Source of the DNA: CAYWNA01 sp964459305
GTDB lineage: Bacteria; Planctomycetota; Planctomycetia; Pirellulales; Pirellulaceae
Length of the DNA: 64,000 nt
Direction: 5' to 3'
Assembly (NCBI GenBank): GCA_964459305.1
Contig: CAYWNA010000022.1
Location: 1 to 64,000 of the forward strand
Positions 1 through 9,532 of the stretch are shown here, one piece after another; the first letter of the stretch is position 1, and each line of letters begins with the position of its first letter. The notes under the pieces are model-generated. The model had not been told where the DNA came from and ran no database searches. It saw only the letters and a program-made list of their open reading frames with translations. Made by a program: the position numbers and the translations under genes.

Positions 1-1260
1 TGTAGGTCCACGTGCCGCCCGTGAGCGCGTAGTTACCGTAGCCGTTATCGCCCAGCGTACTCGCCTCGTCGGGGAAGCTGATCGGGTTGTCGCTGGTGTC
101 GACATCCGTGATGGTCAGCGTGCCGTTGGCAGTAAGCGTACCGTCTTCGGTGACCGAACCCGTGCTCGTGCCGCCGATCACGGGCGCGTCCTCGGTGCCG
201 TTGATCGTAATCGTCACGGCCTGGGTGCTGCCGTCGGTGGCGGTGAAGGTGTGCGTGTCGGTCAGCGTTTCGCCGGCGTCTAGTGCCTGCACGGCCGCGT
301 GGGCGTTGTTGAGCGTGTAGGTCCACGTGCCGCTGCTCAGCGCGTAGTTACCGTAGCCGTTGTCGCCCAAGGTGGACGCCTCGTCGGGGAAGCTGATCGG
401 GTTGTCGCTGGTGTCCACATCCGTGATGGTCAACGTTCCGTTGGCCGTCAGCGTGCCGTCTTCGGTGACCGAACCCGTGCTCGTGCAGCCGATCACCGGA
501 GCGTCCTCGGTGCCGTTGATCGTGATCGTCACGACTTGCGTGCTGCCGTCGGTGGCGGTGAAGGTGTGCGTGTCGGTCAGCGTTTCACCGGCATCGAGGG
601 CCTGCACGGCGGCATGGGCGTTATTGAGCGTGTAGGTCCACGTGCCGCTACTGAGCGCGTAGTTGCCGTAGCCGTTGTCGCCCAGGGTGGACGCCGCGTC
701 CGGGAAGCTGATCGGGTTGTCGCTCGTGTCCACGTCCGTGATGGTCAACGTGCCGTTAGCCGTAAGCGTGCCGTCTTCGGTGACCGAGCCCGTGCTCGTG
801 CCGCCGATCACCGGGGCGTCTTCGGCGCCATTGATCGTGATCGTCACGTTATGGGTCGTGCCGTCCGCCGTTTTGACTGCCAGGACGTCAGTGAGGCTTT
901 CCCCCACATCCAATTGCTGGATGGCCGCCTGACTGTTATTGGCACTGTACGACCAGGCTCCGGCGGCATCGATTGTGAGGTCACCATACGTTCCTGTGAT
1001 CGTTTCGGCCTGAAAACTGGATTCGCCGCTATCGGGGTCGCTAATGGTAAGCGCACCACTGGTTTCCAGGAGACCATCGACATCCGGGTCGACATCCTCG
1101 GTCACCGCCCCTGTATCTGTGCCTCCGATCACCGGCGGATCGGCCACAGGGTTGACCGTGATGGTGGCAACGACCGTGCTGCCGCCCAGTCCGGCGTCGC
1201 CGTTGGAGGTGGAGGCCTGAATGGTAAAGCTGCCAGTGCCGTTGAAATTGGCCGCGGGCG
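1..1260 (-). repeat. Tandem VCBS repeats with a 315-bp period
   Basis: The string TGTAGGTCCA recurs at 1, 316 and 631, with a diverged relative at 946, giving an exact 315-bp (105-residue) period inside the giant gene. The first three units are nearly identical at DNA level, including silent positions, while the fourth is clearly diverged. This points to recent duplication or gene conversion at the C-terminal end of the protein. One unit encodes Cys where the others encode Gly (GTGCAGCC near 483). Confidence 0.9.
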
Positions 1261-4200
1261 TGAACTTCAGGCCGGCGTTGCCTTCGGCAAAGGTGATGAA
1301 CGATCCGTCGGTGATCTGCGTTACGCCGTCGTTCTTGTATAACGTTCCGTTGGTGATGCCGGTGATCTTAAAATGCGTCACCTCGGCGCCATCAGCCGCA
1401 TTCCGCGAGATGACCAGTCCGCTGGTGGTCTGGGTATCTTCATCGGTGGTGGCGTTGGTCACCGAGGGTGTGTCGGCAATCGGGTTAACTGTCAGGCTGG
1501 CGGTATCGTCGGAGGAGGAGAAAGCCGACGTGCCGCCGCCCGTCTGCGTCGTTGTGTATTCGATCTGGATATCATCGATGTAGATTTTGTCGCCGGACGC
1601 CGCGTCGGTGGTGCGGAAGCGGATTTGGGTGTTGGCATCCGCGTAGGCGGAAATGTCAAACGACTGGTACACACCAACTTCACCGACATAGAAATCGGAA
1701 TCAATGTTGTAAGTCTGCACGGTGTTCCAGCTGCTGCCGTCGAAAACTTCCAGCGCCACTTGACCGCCGAAGCTGCTGGTATTTTGCTCGTAGGTGAAAC
1801 TCAACGTGGCAGAACTGGCACTGCTGAGATCTACCGCTCGCGAGATCCCCGTGCCCAGCGAAGACAAGTCGATTGTCAGGTAGGGGCCCGCGACGACCGT
1901 ACCGCTTGTTGATACCATGACGTCGCCAAGGGCAGGGCCGTCAGACTCTCCGATCTCTTGCCAGTCGCCCCCCCAAGTCACCGTTCCGTCGTTGCCGCTG
2001 TACGAGACAGCATTGAACTGGTCGAGTACGGTGTCGTTCGTGCTCACCCGGATGTCCGCCGTTCCGCCATTGCTGCCGCTGGTCTGGTCCCAGGCGTGGA
2101 AGGTGATAGCGTTGGCCACCGTGCCGTTGTATTCGGCATTGGCCTGGAAGTAGAGCCGCGTATTGGCATCAGCAGCCAGCAGTCGAGCATTGCTGTCCGA
2201 TACGGCTCCCAGTGCATTCCAATTCGTGCCGTTGTTGGTCGAGTAGAACCAAGCGCCGTTGGTGGTGTCGGCCCCGGTGATAGCGATGCCGAGCAACGCA
2301 CCGGAGTCGGGATCGGTAACATTATCGACCTGGCCGGCGGGCGACGCGAAATCGACCAAGTCTGAGATCAAAGTACCCACGACACCCGAGGGCGCTCCAG
2401 CGTCTTCGTCGACCGCCGTCAACGCGGGGCTTTTCGCAGCGTCCAAGGTTGGTGCGTCGTTGACGGCCGTGATGTTGATGTCGCGGGCCTGCGTGTTACT
2501 GTCCACATCGCCGTCGTTGACCGTGAAGCTGACCGTGCGCGTCAGCGTCGATGGGGCGTCGCTGGTGTTCTGGTAGGTCACCGTGCGCAAGGCCGCCTCG
2601 TAATTGGCCAGCGTGTCGGTGCCGGTCAAGGTCATCGTACCGGTGGCCGCGTCCCAGCTTCCGGTGATGGTGACCGTGTCGGCAAAGGCCAACACGTCTT
2701 GCCCGTTGGCGTAATTCCCGGTGATCTCGACCACCGCGCTCTCGATGTTCGTGTCATCCACGTCGCTGACGGTGATGGTGCTGGTGATGGCCGTAGCCGG
2801 ATCGTTTTCCGCGTAGGCCAACGCCGCCCCTTCGATGCCGGTCAACACGCTGGCGTCGTCGACTGGGTTGACGGTCAGACTGACGTTGGCTTGAGACGAT
2901 CCGTTGCCATGTAGATCGGAAATCTCGGCGGTCGACATATAACGGTCGAACAGTCGGACGTTATCCAGAGACCCGCCATAAAAACGGGAGGCATCGAGAT
3001 CGTTTCGCGCACCGAGATACAGATCTCCTGTCGGATTGAAGGCATCGCCGCCCTGTGTGGAAGAATTGGCTAGCGCGCCGTCGATGTACACGGCTGATCC
3101 AGCGCCGTTGACTGTCGTAAGTGTATACGTATGCCACTGCCCATCTCCGATCAGGCCGGCGATATTGACGTCAAGCCCCGATATATCGTCCAAGTCATTC
3201 GAGTCGAGAAACCGAGTTCGAAGGATATTTTGAACGCCGAAGGTGCTTGCTTCGCCGAGATAGATATTCAGGCTGTTCGCCGTGGCGGCGGTTCCGTGCG
3301 AGTAGATGTATTGGTAACCGCTACCCGTGTTGTCATCGATTTTGAACCTGAACGAAAGGGTGAACTCGTTGTTGTAGGCGAGGTCAGGGATCACCACGCG
3401 ATCGTTGAACTCGTCAAAACTCAACGCGTCGCCGAAATAACCTGTCGTCGTGGTGGCGCCAGTAATCGCTCCGTGGCTGGTGCCCACCGAGTCGTTCGCG
3501 TTACCGCCCAGTCCCCAGAAATGTGCGGTTCCGTCGTTCGATTCGCGGAGCATGTAGTTGAAGGCATCCGATCCGCTGTACTCCGGGTCGGGCGTGTAGC
3601 TGAACGACCCGTCTGTATTCATCGTCACCGAACCGTTGGTCGCCTGCGTGTAGTCCAACACGCTCAGTGGATCGGATTCCGCGTCGGTATCGTTCGACAG
3701 TGCACCGGGCGCGACCTCGTTCAACGTTGTGTCTTCGTCGACGCTGTAGGAATCGTCGTTCGCCACCGGTGGGTCGTTCACCGGCGTCACCGAAACCTGA
3801 GCCGTGACGTTGCCGGTGGATTCGGCGCCCAGGTTATCCTCGGCCACCACCGCAAAGGCGTTCTGCGTGCCGGTGGCGTCCGCGGCCGGGGTCCAGTAGG
3901 CATGGTTTGTGGCATCGATCGTGTCGTTGGTGCCGGCTGCCCAGGCGGTGGCGGTGGCCGCGCTGGCACCGATCTTCAGCGTGCCGCTGGTGACGCTCTT
4001 GACCACGAAAGCAGTCACCGTGCCATCCACATCCGCTTCGTCACCCTGTGCCGCCAGTTCGGCGAAGGTGATTTGCACTTCGGTGTCTTCATTGGTCGTA
4101 TCAACCACCGCCGCAAAGCTGGTCAGGGTGGGCAGGTCGTTGACTGCCGTCACGTTGATCGTTTCGGTTTCGGTGTTGCTGGTGGCGCCGTCGCCGTCCG

Positions 4201-7200
4201 TCAGAACGAAACGGACGGTTCTTGCCACGGTGGATGGATTTTCCGAAACGTTCTCGTACGTGATGTTCCGCATCAATGCCTGAGCGGCCGCGGGCGTTGA
4301 ATTGGAGTTAAACGTAATGACCAGCGGGGTGGACCCGTCGGTGCCGCCGGCGAAAGTTCCGATCGTGACGGCACCAGCGCCAAAGTTGTACGTGACGTTC
4401 GAACCGCTGACGCCAATCTGGCCGACCCCGGTGCCCTCGTTGCGAATTGCCAGACGATCGTTCGCCGTGCCCCCTGCGGTGAAATCGACGGTCAGTGTGC
4501 CGGTATCCAGGTCGGGCGAGTCCGGGTCGCTGGCCGTCGCCGCGCCGTCGATCACCGTTGCCGCGTCATTCTCGGTGTAATTGAGCGCGCCACCGGGAAG
4601 GGAGATCGCAGGCGGCTGGCTGCTGGTAAACAGCGTCAGCGCGTCCGGGGTCTCTGCGCCGCCATCCATGCCGACGTCGAGACCTTCCAGCAGGACCGTG
4701 GCGTTGGCCACGGCAGTGCCAGACCCAAGCGTTGTTTGCGTCACGTCGAGATAAAAGACATCGTTTTCGTCGACCGGGATGCTGTTGCTGCCCAGCGTGT
4801 CGTTGGCATCGATCGAAAGCAGAATCTGGCCGGGGTTGAGCGTCACACCGCCGATCGTCGTACTATTCTCGATCAGTTCCAACCCATAGATTTTCGGGTC
4901 AATCCCGATGTCGTCGCCCTCGATCAGTACCGACATGGAACCGGTTGTGGTACCGGCGCCCACTCCCGTGGGAACGAACATGCGGACATCGTTGTCCTCT
5001 CCGCCGCCCGAGCTGCTGAACAAGAACGTGCCGGCCAAAACAGTCGTGTCGCCCACGAGCGTGTCTTGCTCGACCAACGAAATGGCTCGCGTTTCGCTTT
5101 GGCCGTGTATCGTGGAGAGGTTGTCCAGCAACAGGGTGAACGTTCCGGAGCTGTAATCGCCGGGCGTATCGGGCCGGAAAACGACCACCTCGTCCTTGGT
5201 GAAACTCAGCGAATTCGTGCTGGTGAGCGTCTCGTCGGCTTGCGTGGTGAGTAACACGTCGCCCACCTGCAGGTCGAACGTGTTCGCTCCGCCGCCGACC
5301 GTAATGTTCCGTGTGACGTAATGAATGCCGTTCAGGTCGGCGTCACCGTCCCCGGCAAAGTCGTCCAAGTTGAAAATGTGCGAGAAGGTTCCGGCCGTTG
5401 TGCCCGGCTCGAACGAAAGATTCGGATCTCCGAAACGAAGAGCTTCACCCTCGGTCAATGAGTTGATGCCGGGCATGCCGGGCGCGGCCGCATCGGCTTC
5501 GGTCGACAGCCACAGGGCGGTGTTTGTCGTGTCGATATGCTCGCCCTGGTCCCAGAGGAATAGGAAGGGCTGGTTCTTCGTTTCGCCGGTATCGGACTCT
5601 AGTTGGTCGGGCGTGCCCCAGGAAGATCCGTCCCAGACGACGTAGTTGAGATCTTTGCTACTATCCTGGACGGCGAGCATGACGTGGTCGCCGTTGGGGT
5701 CGGCCGACAGCGTCATCGAGTTGGGTACGTTTCCGACACCAGGGCCGATCTGCTCGGAGGACCAGCCCCCGACGCTGTCCCAGGTGCGGTAACGGACCCA
5801 GTCGGAGCTCTCCGCATACGTGGCGATCGCCTCGCCCGAGTCACTCTCGAAGGCCACGGCCACCGCCGGCGCCGACTGGCTGGGCGTGTACGTGGTGGCC
5901 AGCGTCGAGGTCTCCCACGCAGAGCCGTCCCAGACGTTCAACCAGATATCGTTGCTGCGGGTGATGACTCCCAGGGCGATGCGGTCACTGCTGGGGTCGG
6001 ACGCCAGCGTGGTCCAGCGGGCGTTGCCGGCGGCGCCACCCGCGATGGCCACGCTACTTTCGCCGCTCCAACTCGAACCATCCCAAGTCCGGTAGTAGAC
6101 GCTGGTCGAATACTTGCCGTACACGACCATCGCATGGCCGCTCTGTTGCTCGTAGGCGACGTTAATGTCCGTGCGATCATCGAAGCTGCTGGTCGCAAGA
6201 GTTACCGCGTTGCCCCAGCTCGAACCGTTCCAGACGTAAGCCGTGTCTTTGCTGTTCGAATCGCTAACGACCAGTACCATCTCGTCGGAATTGGGGCTGG
6301 CCGCGAGCTGCAACTGTCGGGGCGTCGCACCGCTATAAACACCGATCGTGCTGACAGCCGACCACGAGCTGCCGTCCCACGTAGCGTATTTCACATTCGC
6401 CCCGTCGGCCCAGACCATCACCGCATCGCCGCTGGTGGATTCGTACGCAACGTCCATGCTCCACCAGTAGGTCTGGGTGACCGTACCCAGTGGATTGATC
6501 GATAGCGCACTCCACGAACTGCCATTCCACATTTGGCCTTCGATCGTGCCGCCCGTGTCCACGCCAACCACAATCTTCTCATCACGCGTGGGGGCTTCGG
6601 CACCTTGCATTACCCGCCACGTGCCCAGGCTGGCCGAACTGCCTTCCGTCCCGAAGGAGACGCCGTCCCATGCCTTGTACTCCGGCATGGACGAGCCACT
6701 TTCGGCCCAGATCGCCGTGCCGGTCGTGGTGGGCGCCATCACGTGCGACCAGTTCTGTTGGACGTCCAGGCTAAAAGCGACCGCCGTTTCGATCTGCCCC
6801 GTTTCATGTTCCAGATCCCAATCGCCACCCAGTAGCGTATGGCCTGTAGCGTCCGTGCTGGCGGCCACGTCGGCGCCGGTCAGTACGCGCAGTGAGTCCA
6901 CTAAGAATTTCCCGTCTTCACCCCCGGCCAGATCGCAACCGTAGAACAACAGGTCGGCGTCGGTCGCCAGGGCTTCGCCCCAGGCGACGAACTGACCGGC
7001 GTAAGCGTCGACATTGTCTCCGCTCAGCCAAGAGTTGCCGAGCTTGATCGCGCCATCGGTGCCGTGTGAAACGATATGTACGGCGTCTAGGTCGTCATAT
7101 CGCGACAGGGCCTCACTGATTTGCTCAACGCCGTCGCGCAGTCCGGAGAGCAGCACGACCTCGATCTGCCGGCTGTCGTCGTCGTGGTTCCAGAGGTCTT

Positions 7201-7603
7201 CGAGTAATTGCTCGTAGTCGTGGACCAAGGTGTCGACAAAGACCAACTCGCAGCGGACAGCAGGCTGAGAGCTGAGAGCTGAGAGCTGCGAGCCAGATGC
7301 GTCGCTGGACTCGTCGGAAGGTTCGCAGTTGATGGGCGATAGCTGAGAGTCAGATGGGCCGCAGGTTGCATCCACGTCGCTCAGATCGCCGGCGGTGTGA
7401 TCGATTTTGGCGTCCGCTGGGTTCAACGGAGCGGCGTCCATAACCTCGGCAACCATGGCCACAGGGACGGCGCTAAAGAGCACTCGGTCTTCGAGCCCAT
7501 CCAGTTTCAGATCGCGTGGCGGAGGCGCATACGGCGAGCGGAACGGTTGCCGAACCGAATCGATCGCGAGCCTCGCTCTAATCCATAGTTGTTGCAGAAT
7601 CAT
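1..7603 (-). CDS. Giant exported surface protein: LEPR-like motif, DUF4347, LamG, VCBS/cadherin-like repeats (3' end off the window)
   Basis: The frame reads open from an ATG at 7603, preceded by GATGGAG, to the left edge, giving more than 2,500 residues. The N-terminus carries LEDRVLFSA, a variant of the LEPR-type motif near the start of planctomycete exported giants. A DUF4347-like domain follows (about 7255-6850, with VFVDTLVHDYEQLL and HIVSHGTDGAIKLG). Next come repeated YxTWDGSSWS units (about 6750-5580) resembling beta-propeller blades, cadherin/Ig-like segments with NDLPTL and NDPPVA signatures, a LamG-like domain (about 3570-2900), further NDAPTL-type repeats, and near-identical VCBS repeats at the left end. 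The role is probably cell-surface adhesion or matrix; no catalytic domain was recognised. Plus-strand frames here are antisense shadows. The C-terminus is not visible. Confidence 0.9.
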   Translation of the reverse strand, partial: MILQQLWIRARLAIDSVRQPFRSPYAPPPRDLKLDGLEDRVLFSAVPVAMVAEVMDAAPLNPADAKIDHTAGDLSDVDATCGPSDSQLSPINCEPSDESSDASGSQLSALSSQPAVRCELVFVDTLVHDYEQLLEDLWNHDDDSRQIEVVLLSGLRDGVEQISEALSRYDDLDAVHIVSHGTDGAIKLGNSWLSGDNVDAYAGQFVAWGEALATDADLLFYGCDLAGGEDGKFLVDSLRVLTGADVAASTDATGHTLLGGDWDLEHETGQIETAVAFSLDVQQNWSHVMAPTTTGTAIWAESGSSMPEYKAWDGVSFGTEGSSASLGTWRVMQGAEAPTRDEKIVVGVDTGGTIEGQMWNGSSWSALSINPLGTVTQTYWWSMDVAYESTSGDAVMVWADGANVKYATWDGSSWSAVSTIGVYSGATPRQLQLAASPNSDEMVLVVSDSNSKDTAYVWNGSSWGNAVTLATSSFDDRTDINVAYEQQSGHAMVVYGKYSTSVYYRTWDGSSWSGESSVAIAGGAAGNARWTTLASDPSSDRIALGVITRSNDIWLNVWDGSAWETSTLATTYTPSQSAPAVAVAFESDSGEAIATYAESSDWVRYRTWDSVGGWSSEQIGPGVGNVPNSMTLSADPNGDHVMLAVQDSSKDLNYVVWDGSSWGTPDQLESDTGETKNQPFLFLWDQGEHIDTTNTALWLSTEADAAAPGMPGINSLTEGEALRFGDPNLSFEPGTTAGTFSHIFNLDDFAGDGDADLNGIHYVTRNITVGGGANTFDLQVGDVLLTTQADETLTSTNSLSFTKDEVVVFRPDTPGDYSSGTFTLLLDNLSTIHGQSETRAISLVEQDTLVGDTTVLAGTFLFSSSGGGEDNDVRMFVPTGVGAGTTTGSMSVLIEGDDIGIDPKIYGLELIENSTTIGGVTLNPGQILLSIDANDTLGSNSIPVDENDVFYLDVTQTTLGSGTAVANATVLLEGLDVGMDGGAETPDALTLFTSSQPPAISLPGGALNYTENDAATVIDGAATASDPDSPDLDTGTLTVDFTAGGTANDRLAIRNEGTGVGQIGVSGSNVTYNFGAGAVTIGTFAGGTDGSTPLVITFNSNSTPAAAQALMRNITYENVSENPSTVARTVRFVLTDGDGATSNTETETINVTAVNDLPTLTSFAAVVDTTNEDTEVQITFAELAAQGDEADVDGTVTAFVVKSVTSGTLKIGASAATATAWAAGTNDTIDATNHAYWTPAADATGTQNAFAVVAEDNLGAESTGNVTAQVSVTPVNDPPVANDDSYSVDEDTTLNEVAPGALSNDTDAESDPLSVLDYTQATNGSVTMNTDGSFSYTPDPEYSGSDAFNYMLRESNDGTAHFWGLGGNANDSVGTSHGAITGATTTTGYFGDALSFDEFNDRVVIPDLAYNNEFTLSFRFKIDDNTGSGYQYIYSHGTAATANSLNIYLGEASTFGVQNILRTRFLDSNDLDDISGLDVNIAGLIGDGQWHTYTLTTVNGAGSAVYIDGALANSSTQGGDAFNPTGDLYLGARNDLDASRFYGGSLDNVRLFDRYMSTAEISDLHGNGSSQANVSLTVNPVDDASVLTGIEGAALAYAENDPATAITSTITVSDVDDTNIESAVVEITGNYANGQDVLAFADTVTITGSWDAATGTMTLTGTDTLANYEAALRTVTYQNTSDAPSTLTRTVSFTVNDGDVDSNTQARDINITAVNDAPTLDAAKSPALTAVDEDAGAPSGVVGTLISDLVDFASPAGQVDNVTDPDSGALLGIAITGADTTNGAWFYSTNNGTNWNALGAVSDSNARLLAADANTRLYFQANAEYNGTVANAITFHAWDQTSGSNGGTADIRVSTNDTVLDQFNAVSYSGNDGTVTWGGDWQEIGESDGPALGDVMVSTSGTVVAGPYLTIDLSSLGTGISRAVDLSSASSATLSFTYEQNTSSFGGQVALEVFDGSSWNTVQTYNIDSDFYVGEVGVYQSFDISAYADANTQIRFRTTDAASGDKIYIDDIQIEYTTTQTGGGTSAFSSSDDTASLTVNPIADTPSVTNATTDEDTQTTSGLVISRNAADGAEVTHFKITGITNGTLYKNDGVTQITDGSFITFAEGNAGLKFTPAANFNGTGSFTIQASTSNGDAGLGGSTVVATITVNPVADPPVIGGTDTGAVTEDVDPDVDGLLETSGALTISDPDSGESSFQAETITGTYGDLTIDAAGAWSYSANNSQAAIQQLDVGESLTDVLAVKTADGTTHNVTITINGAEDAPVIGGTSTGSVTEDGTLTANGTLTITDVDTSDNPISFPDAASTLGDNGYGNYALSSGTWTYTLNNAHAAVQALDAGETLTDTHTFTATDGSTQVVTITINGTEDAPVIGCTSTGSVTEDGTLTANGTLTITDVDTSDNPISFPDEASTLGDNGYGNYALSSGTWTYTLNNAHAAVQALDAGETLTDTHTFTATDGSTQAVTITINGTEDAPVIGGTSTGSVTEDGTLTANGTLTITDVDTSDNPISFPDEASTLGDNGYGNYALTGGTWTY

Positions 7604-8256
7604 AAGAACTCCATCTGCGGATGCGCGCGTACTCTGCGCGTACGGGTGCCCATATGAAGCATAGTCCACAATCGCCTGGAAGAGGCCGGTAGAAGTGAAT
7701 GATCCCAGCTAGCTGGGCTGTAAGCACCCGCCACAAGCTTTCGTACGTTATGTAGGATGGGGCATTCCTGCTCGCGGGCAAGCTCTCAACGGGCAGGAGT
7801 GCCCGTTCTACATGGTTGTTTTCTGCGTGGAAACTTCTGACTGGGTGCTTATTTTGAGCGAAACGGTTTGCCGACCGTTTTCTCCCTCGCGTTTTCCCGC
7901 TGGCCTCAGCGGGCGACCCTCGGAGGCGACTCTGCTGAGCGCCTGTCTGCACGTCTCTCGCGTCCAGTAGCCTGACTCGTGAAGCACTTTTTCGAGGGCG
8001 TCGATAACCGCTAGATGGTGAGTTCCGTCTGTAGCAGTCGTCACAAGCATAGCGCCTGTACCGCACACGTAGCTCTACCGATTGGTAAATGGGCTCAATG
8101 CTCCGCGTGCGTCGTTCGTATAGGGGCGTTTCGGCCTAGGCTTATTGTGGACCTTTACATGTAGTGCGGCGACGGCCTCGTCTTTATGGCAATCGATCGA
8201 ATGTCGACCGATCGCGCTGGAACGTGTTTCCGCAGAACAACAGAAGAGAACGTGCC
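7604..8256. other. Intergenic region between divergent genes
   Basis: No convincing gene was found. The region should hold the promoters of the divergent giant gene and the small membrane-protein gene. It contains the palindrome at 7751-7812. Short frames on both strands (for example about 7808-8068 on the minus strand) show no recognisable family or consistent ribosome site. Confidence 0.6.
7751..7812. repeat. Imperfect palindrome of a dispersed type (TGTAGGATGGGGCATTCCTGC-like arms)
   Basis: Arms at 7751-7771 and 7793-7812 are complementary with few mismatches, around a loop of about 20 bases. The arm reads like the CGGGCACTCCTGC palindromes dispersed in planctomycete genomes (recalled, not checked). 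No second copy was seen in this window. Confidence 0.6.
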
Positions 8257-8691
8257 ATGTCAATAAAACGAAAAATATTTTTGATAGACAAAACCGTTCA
8301 ATGGGCGATCGTCCGGCACTGGTTGCGGCAGTGGCTGGTGTTCAGCGTAATGCTTGTGTTGTTTCTCGCGCTATTGCAGGTACTTCTCGGCGGGGCGATG
8401 AGACCTTGGAGCGAGCACTGGGAACGGATTTGGCCGATGGCCGCATCCGTGTACATCGTGCTCTTGATCCTGCTGCCCAAATTCCTGCATGATTCGTTCA
8501 AGTTCACTAACCGGTTTGCCGGTCCGGCGGCGCGGCTTCGCCAATCGCTGCGCGATGTGGTCGAAGGCAAATCTTACCGTGAATTGCGCTTTCGCGGCAA
8601 TGATTTTTGGGCCGAGATGGCCAACGAACTAAACGCGGCAGTCAAGGCACTCCAAGAACAACCAACAAGCAAGAGCGACTCCAATAAGTGA
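8257..8691 (+). CDS. Small two-TM membrane protein with HAMP-like tail
   Basis: This encodes 144 residues from ATG 8257, preceded by AGAAGAGA; an upstream in-frame ATG at 8164 lacks support. Two hydrophobic segments (about residues 25-47 and 62-80) are followed by NRFAGPAARLRQSL and an amphipathic stretch ending in MANELNAAVKAL. That resembles the HAMP-like linker of small planctomycete and deltaproteobacterial membrane proteins. No catalytic domain is present, so it may be a stand-alone signal-relay or scaffold protein. It precedes the TadE/TadG group, separated by a palindromic element. Confidence 0.75.
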   Translation: MSIKRKIFLIDKTVQWAIVRHWLRQWLVFSVMLVLFLALLQVLLGGAMRPWSEHWERIWPMAASVYIVLLILLPKFLHDSFKFTNRFAGPAARLRQSLRDVVEGKSYRELRFRGNDFWAEMANELNAAVKALQEQPTSKSDSNK

Positions 8692-8998
8692 ATCGAAGAT
8701 CACGACCCCGAAGCAGTCGGGGACAACACGCGAAAAGTTGATGACTTACGGGCAGTGGGGGGACGAGCAGGGCCTTTTGCTTTTTCACTTTGCGACGACT
8801 TTGCCATCGTAACCCGAAGCGTGAGCGAGGGGCTTCTTGAAGGATTCCCTCGCTCACGCTTCGGGTTACCATGCCGTTACAGACTGTGCAGCTTGAAAAA
8901 ATCGAAAGCTCTGGGGGGACGAGGTTTCGGTTTCCAATTCTGTGGACGGCACTAGTTGACTGACCAAGGTTTCTTTCACGACTAATACTGGCGACGGA
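8692..8998. other. Intergenic region filled mainly by a nested palindrome
   Basis: No gene is seen. Most of the stretch is the 147-bp element at 8767-8913, and short frames over it encode the tell-tale peptide TRSVSEG, an artefact of the repeat. Confidence 0.7.
8767..8913 (-). repeat. Nested palindromic element family A, copy 1 (147 bp)
   Basis: The inner arms 8809-8831 and 8847-8869 are a near-perfect inverted repeat built on AACCCGAAGCGTGAGCGAGG. Outer arms (GCAGGGCCTTTTGCTTTTTC and its degenerate complement) extend it to 147 bp. The reverse complement aligns end to end, without large gaps, with 45525-45671. This makes it a defined dispersed element rather than a simple hairpin. Confidence 0.85.
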
Positions 8999-9475
8999 AT
9001 GATCAGCTTGGCTCTCCGAAAACCAAAGGATGCGTCTGCCAAACGAAGCACTGCTCGACGGCGACATCGCGTGACACGGCGTCGCCGTTTTCGTACACAC
9101 CCTTCGGGCGCCGCGGCCGTTGAGTTTGCCGTCTGCTTGCCAATCCTCGTGTCGATCGTTTTCGGTTCGATTGAAGGTTGCAGCATGATCTTCTTGCAGC
9201 AATCGCTGCAGACCGCGGCCTACGAAGCTGCCCGCACTGCGGTGCGGCCGGTTTCTTCCACAGCCGAGGCGGTCAATCGCGGACAGTTCTTGCTGCACGA
9301 ACGTAACGTAAAGAGTGGCAACGTGAGTGTAGAGCCCTCCGACGTGAGCACAACTCCGGCGGGCAGCCAGGTGACGGTCACAGCGACAGCGCCGTCTGAC
9401 GCAAACCGGATCTTGCCTTGCTGGTTTTTCAGCAAGGAGCAGCTTTCGGCCAGTTGCACCATGTTAAAGGAATAG
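8999..9475 (+). CDS. TadE-like pilus assembly/pseudopilin protein
   Basis: The 158-residue product has a very basic N-terminus (RRRHRVTRRRRF) followed by GAAAVEFAVCLPILVSIVFG, the class-III-pilin-like TadE signature with the conserved Glu in the hydrophobic helix, then QTAAYEAARTAV. It probably inserts in the membrane with its C-terminal part outside and takes part in a Tad-type secretion or pilus apparatus. It is the first gene of a three-gene set (TadE, TadG-VWA, TadE). No Tad ATPase or prepilin peptidase lies in the window, so these may be orphan minor pilins. Confidence 0.85.
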   Translation: MISLALRKPKDASAKRSTARRRHRVTRRRRFRTHPSGAAAVEFAVCLPILVSIVFGSIEGCSMIFLQQSLQTAAYEAARTAVRPVSSTAEAVNRGQFLLHERNVKSGNVSVEPSDVSTTPAGSQVTVTATAPSDANRILPCWFFSKEQLSASCTMLKE

Positions 9476-9532
9476 CGAGTCGGGGCACCGGAGCGTTGGG
9501 CCAAGGGACCGGTGCATGACAAGGAGTGAGAC

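Noticed and set aside
299..1342. Long plus-strand frame of about 347 codons
   Set aside because: It is antisense to the VCBS repeats; its repetitive Arg/Val/Gly-rich text follows the repeats on the other strand.
5603..6505. Plus-strand frame of about 300 codons
   Set aside because: It is antisense to the beta-propeller-like part of the giant gene and has no family signal.
8642..9298. Minus-strand frame of about 218 codons across the palindromic element
   Set aside because: Contains repeat-derived peptides such as TRSVSEG and overlaps the TadE gene; spurious.
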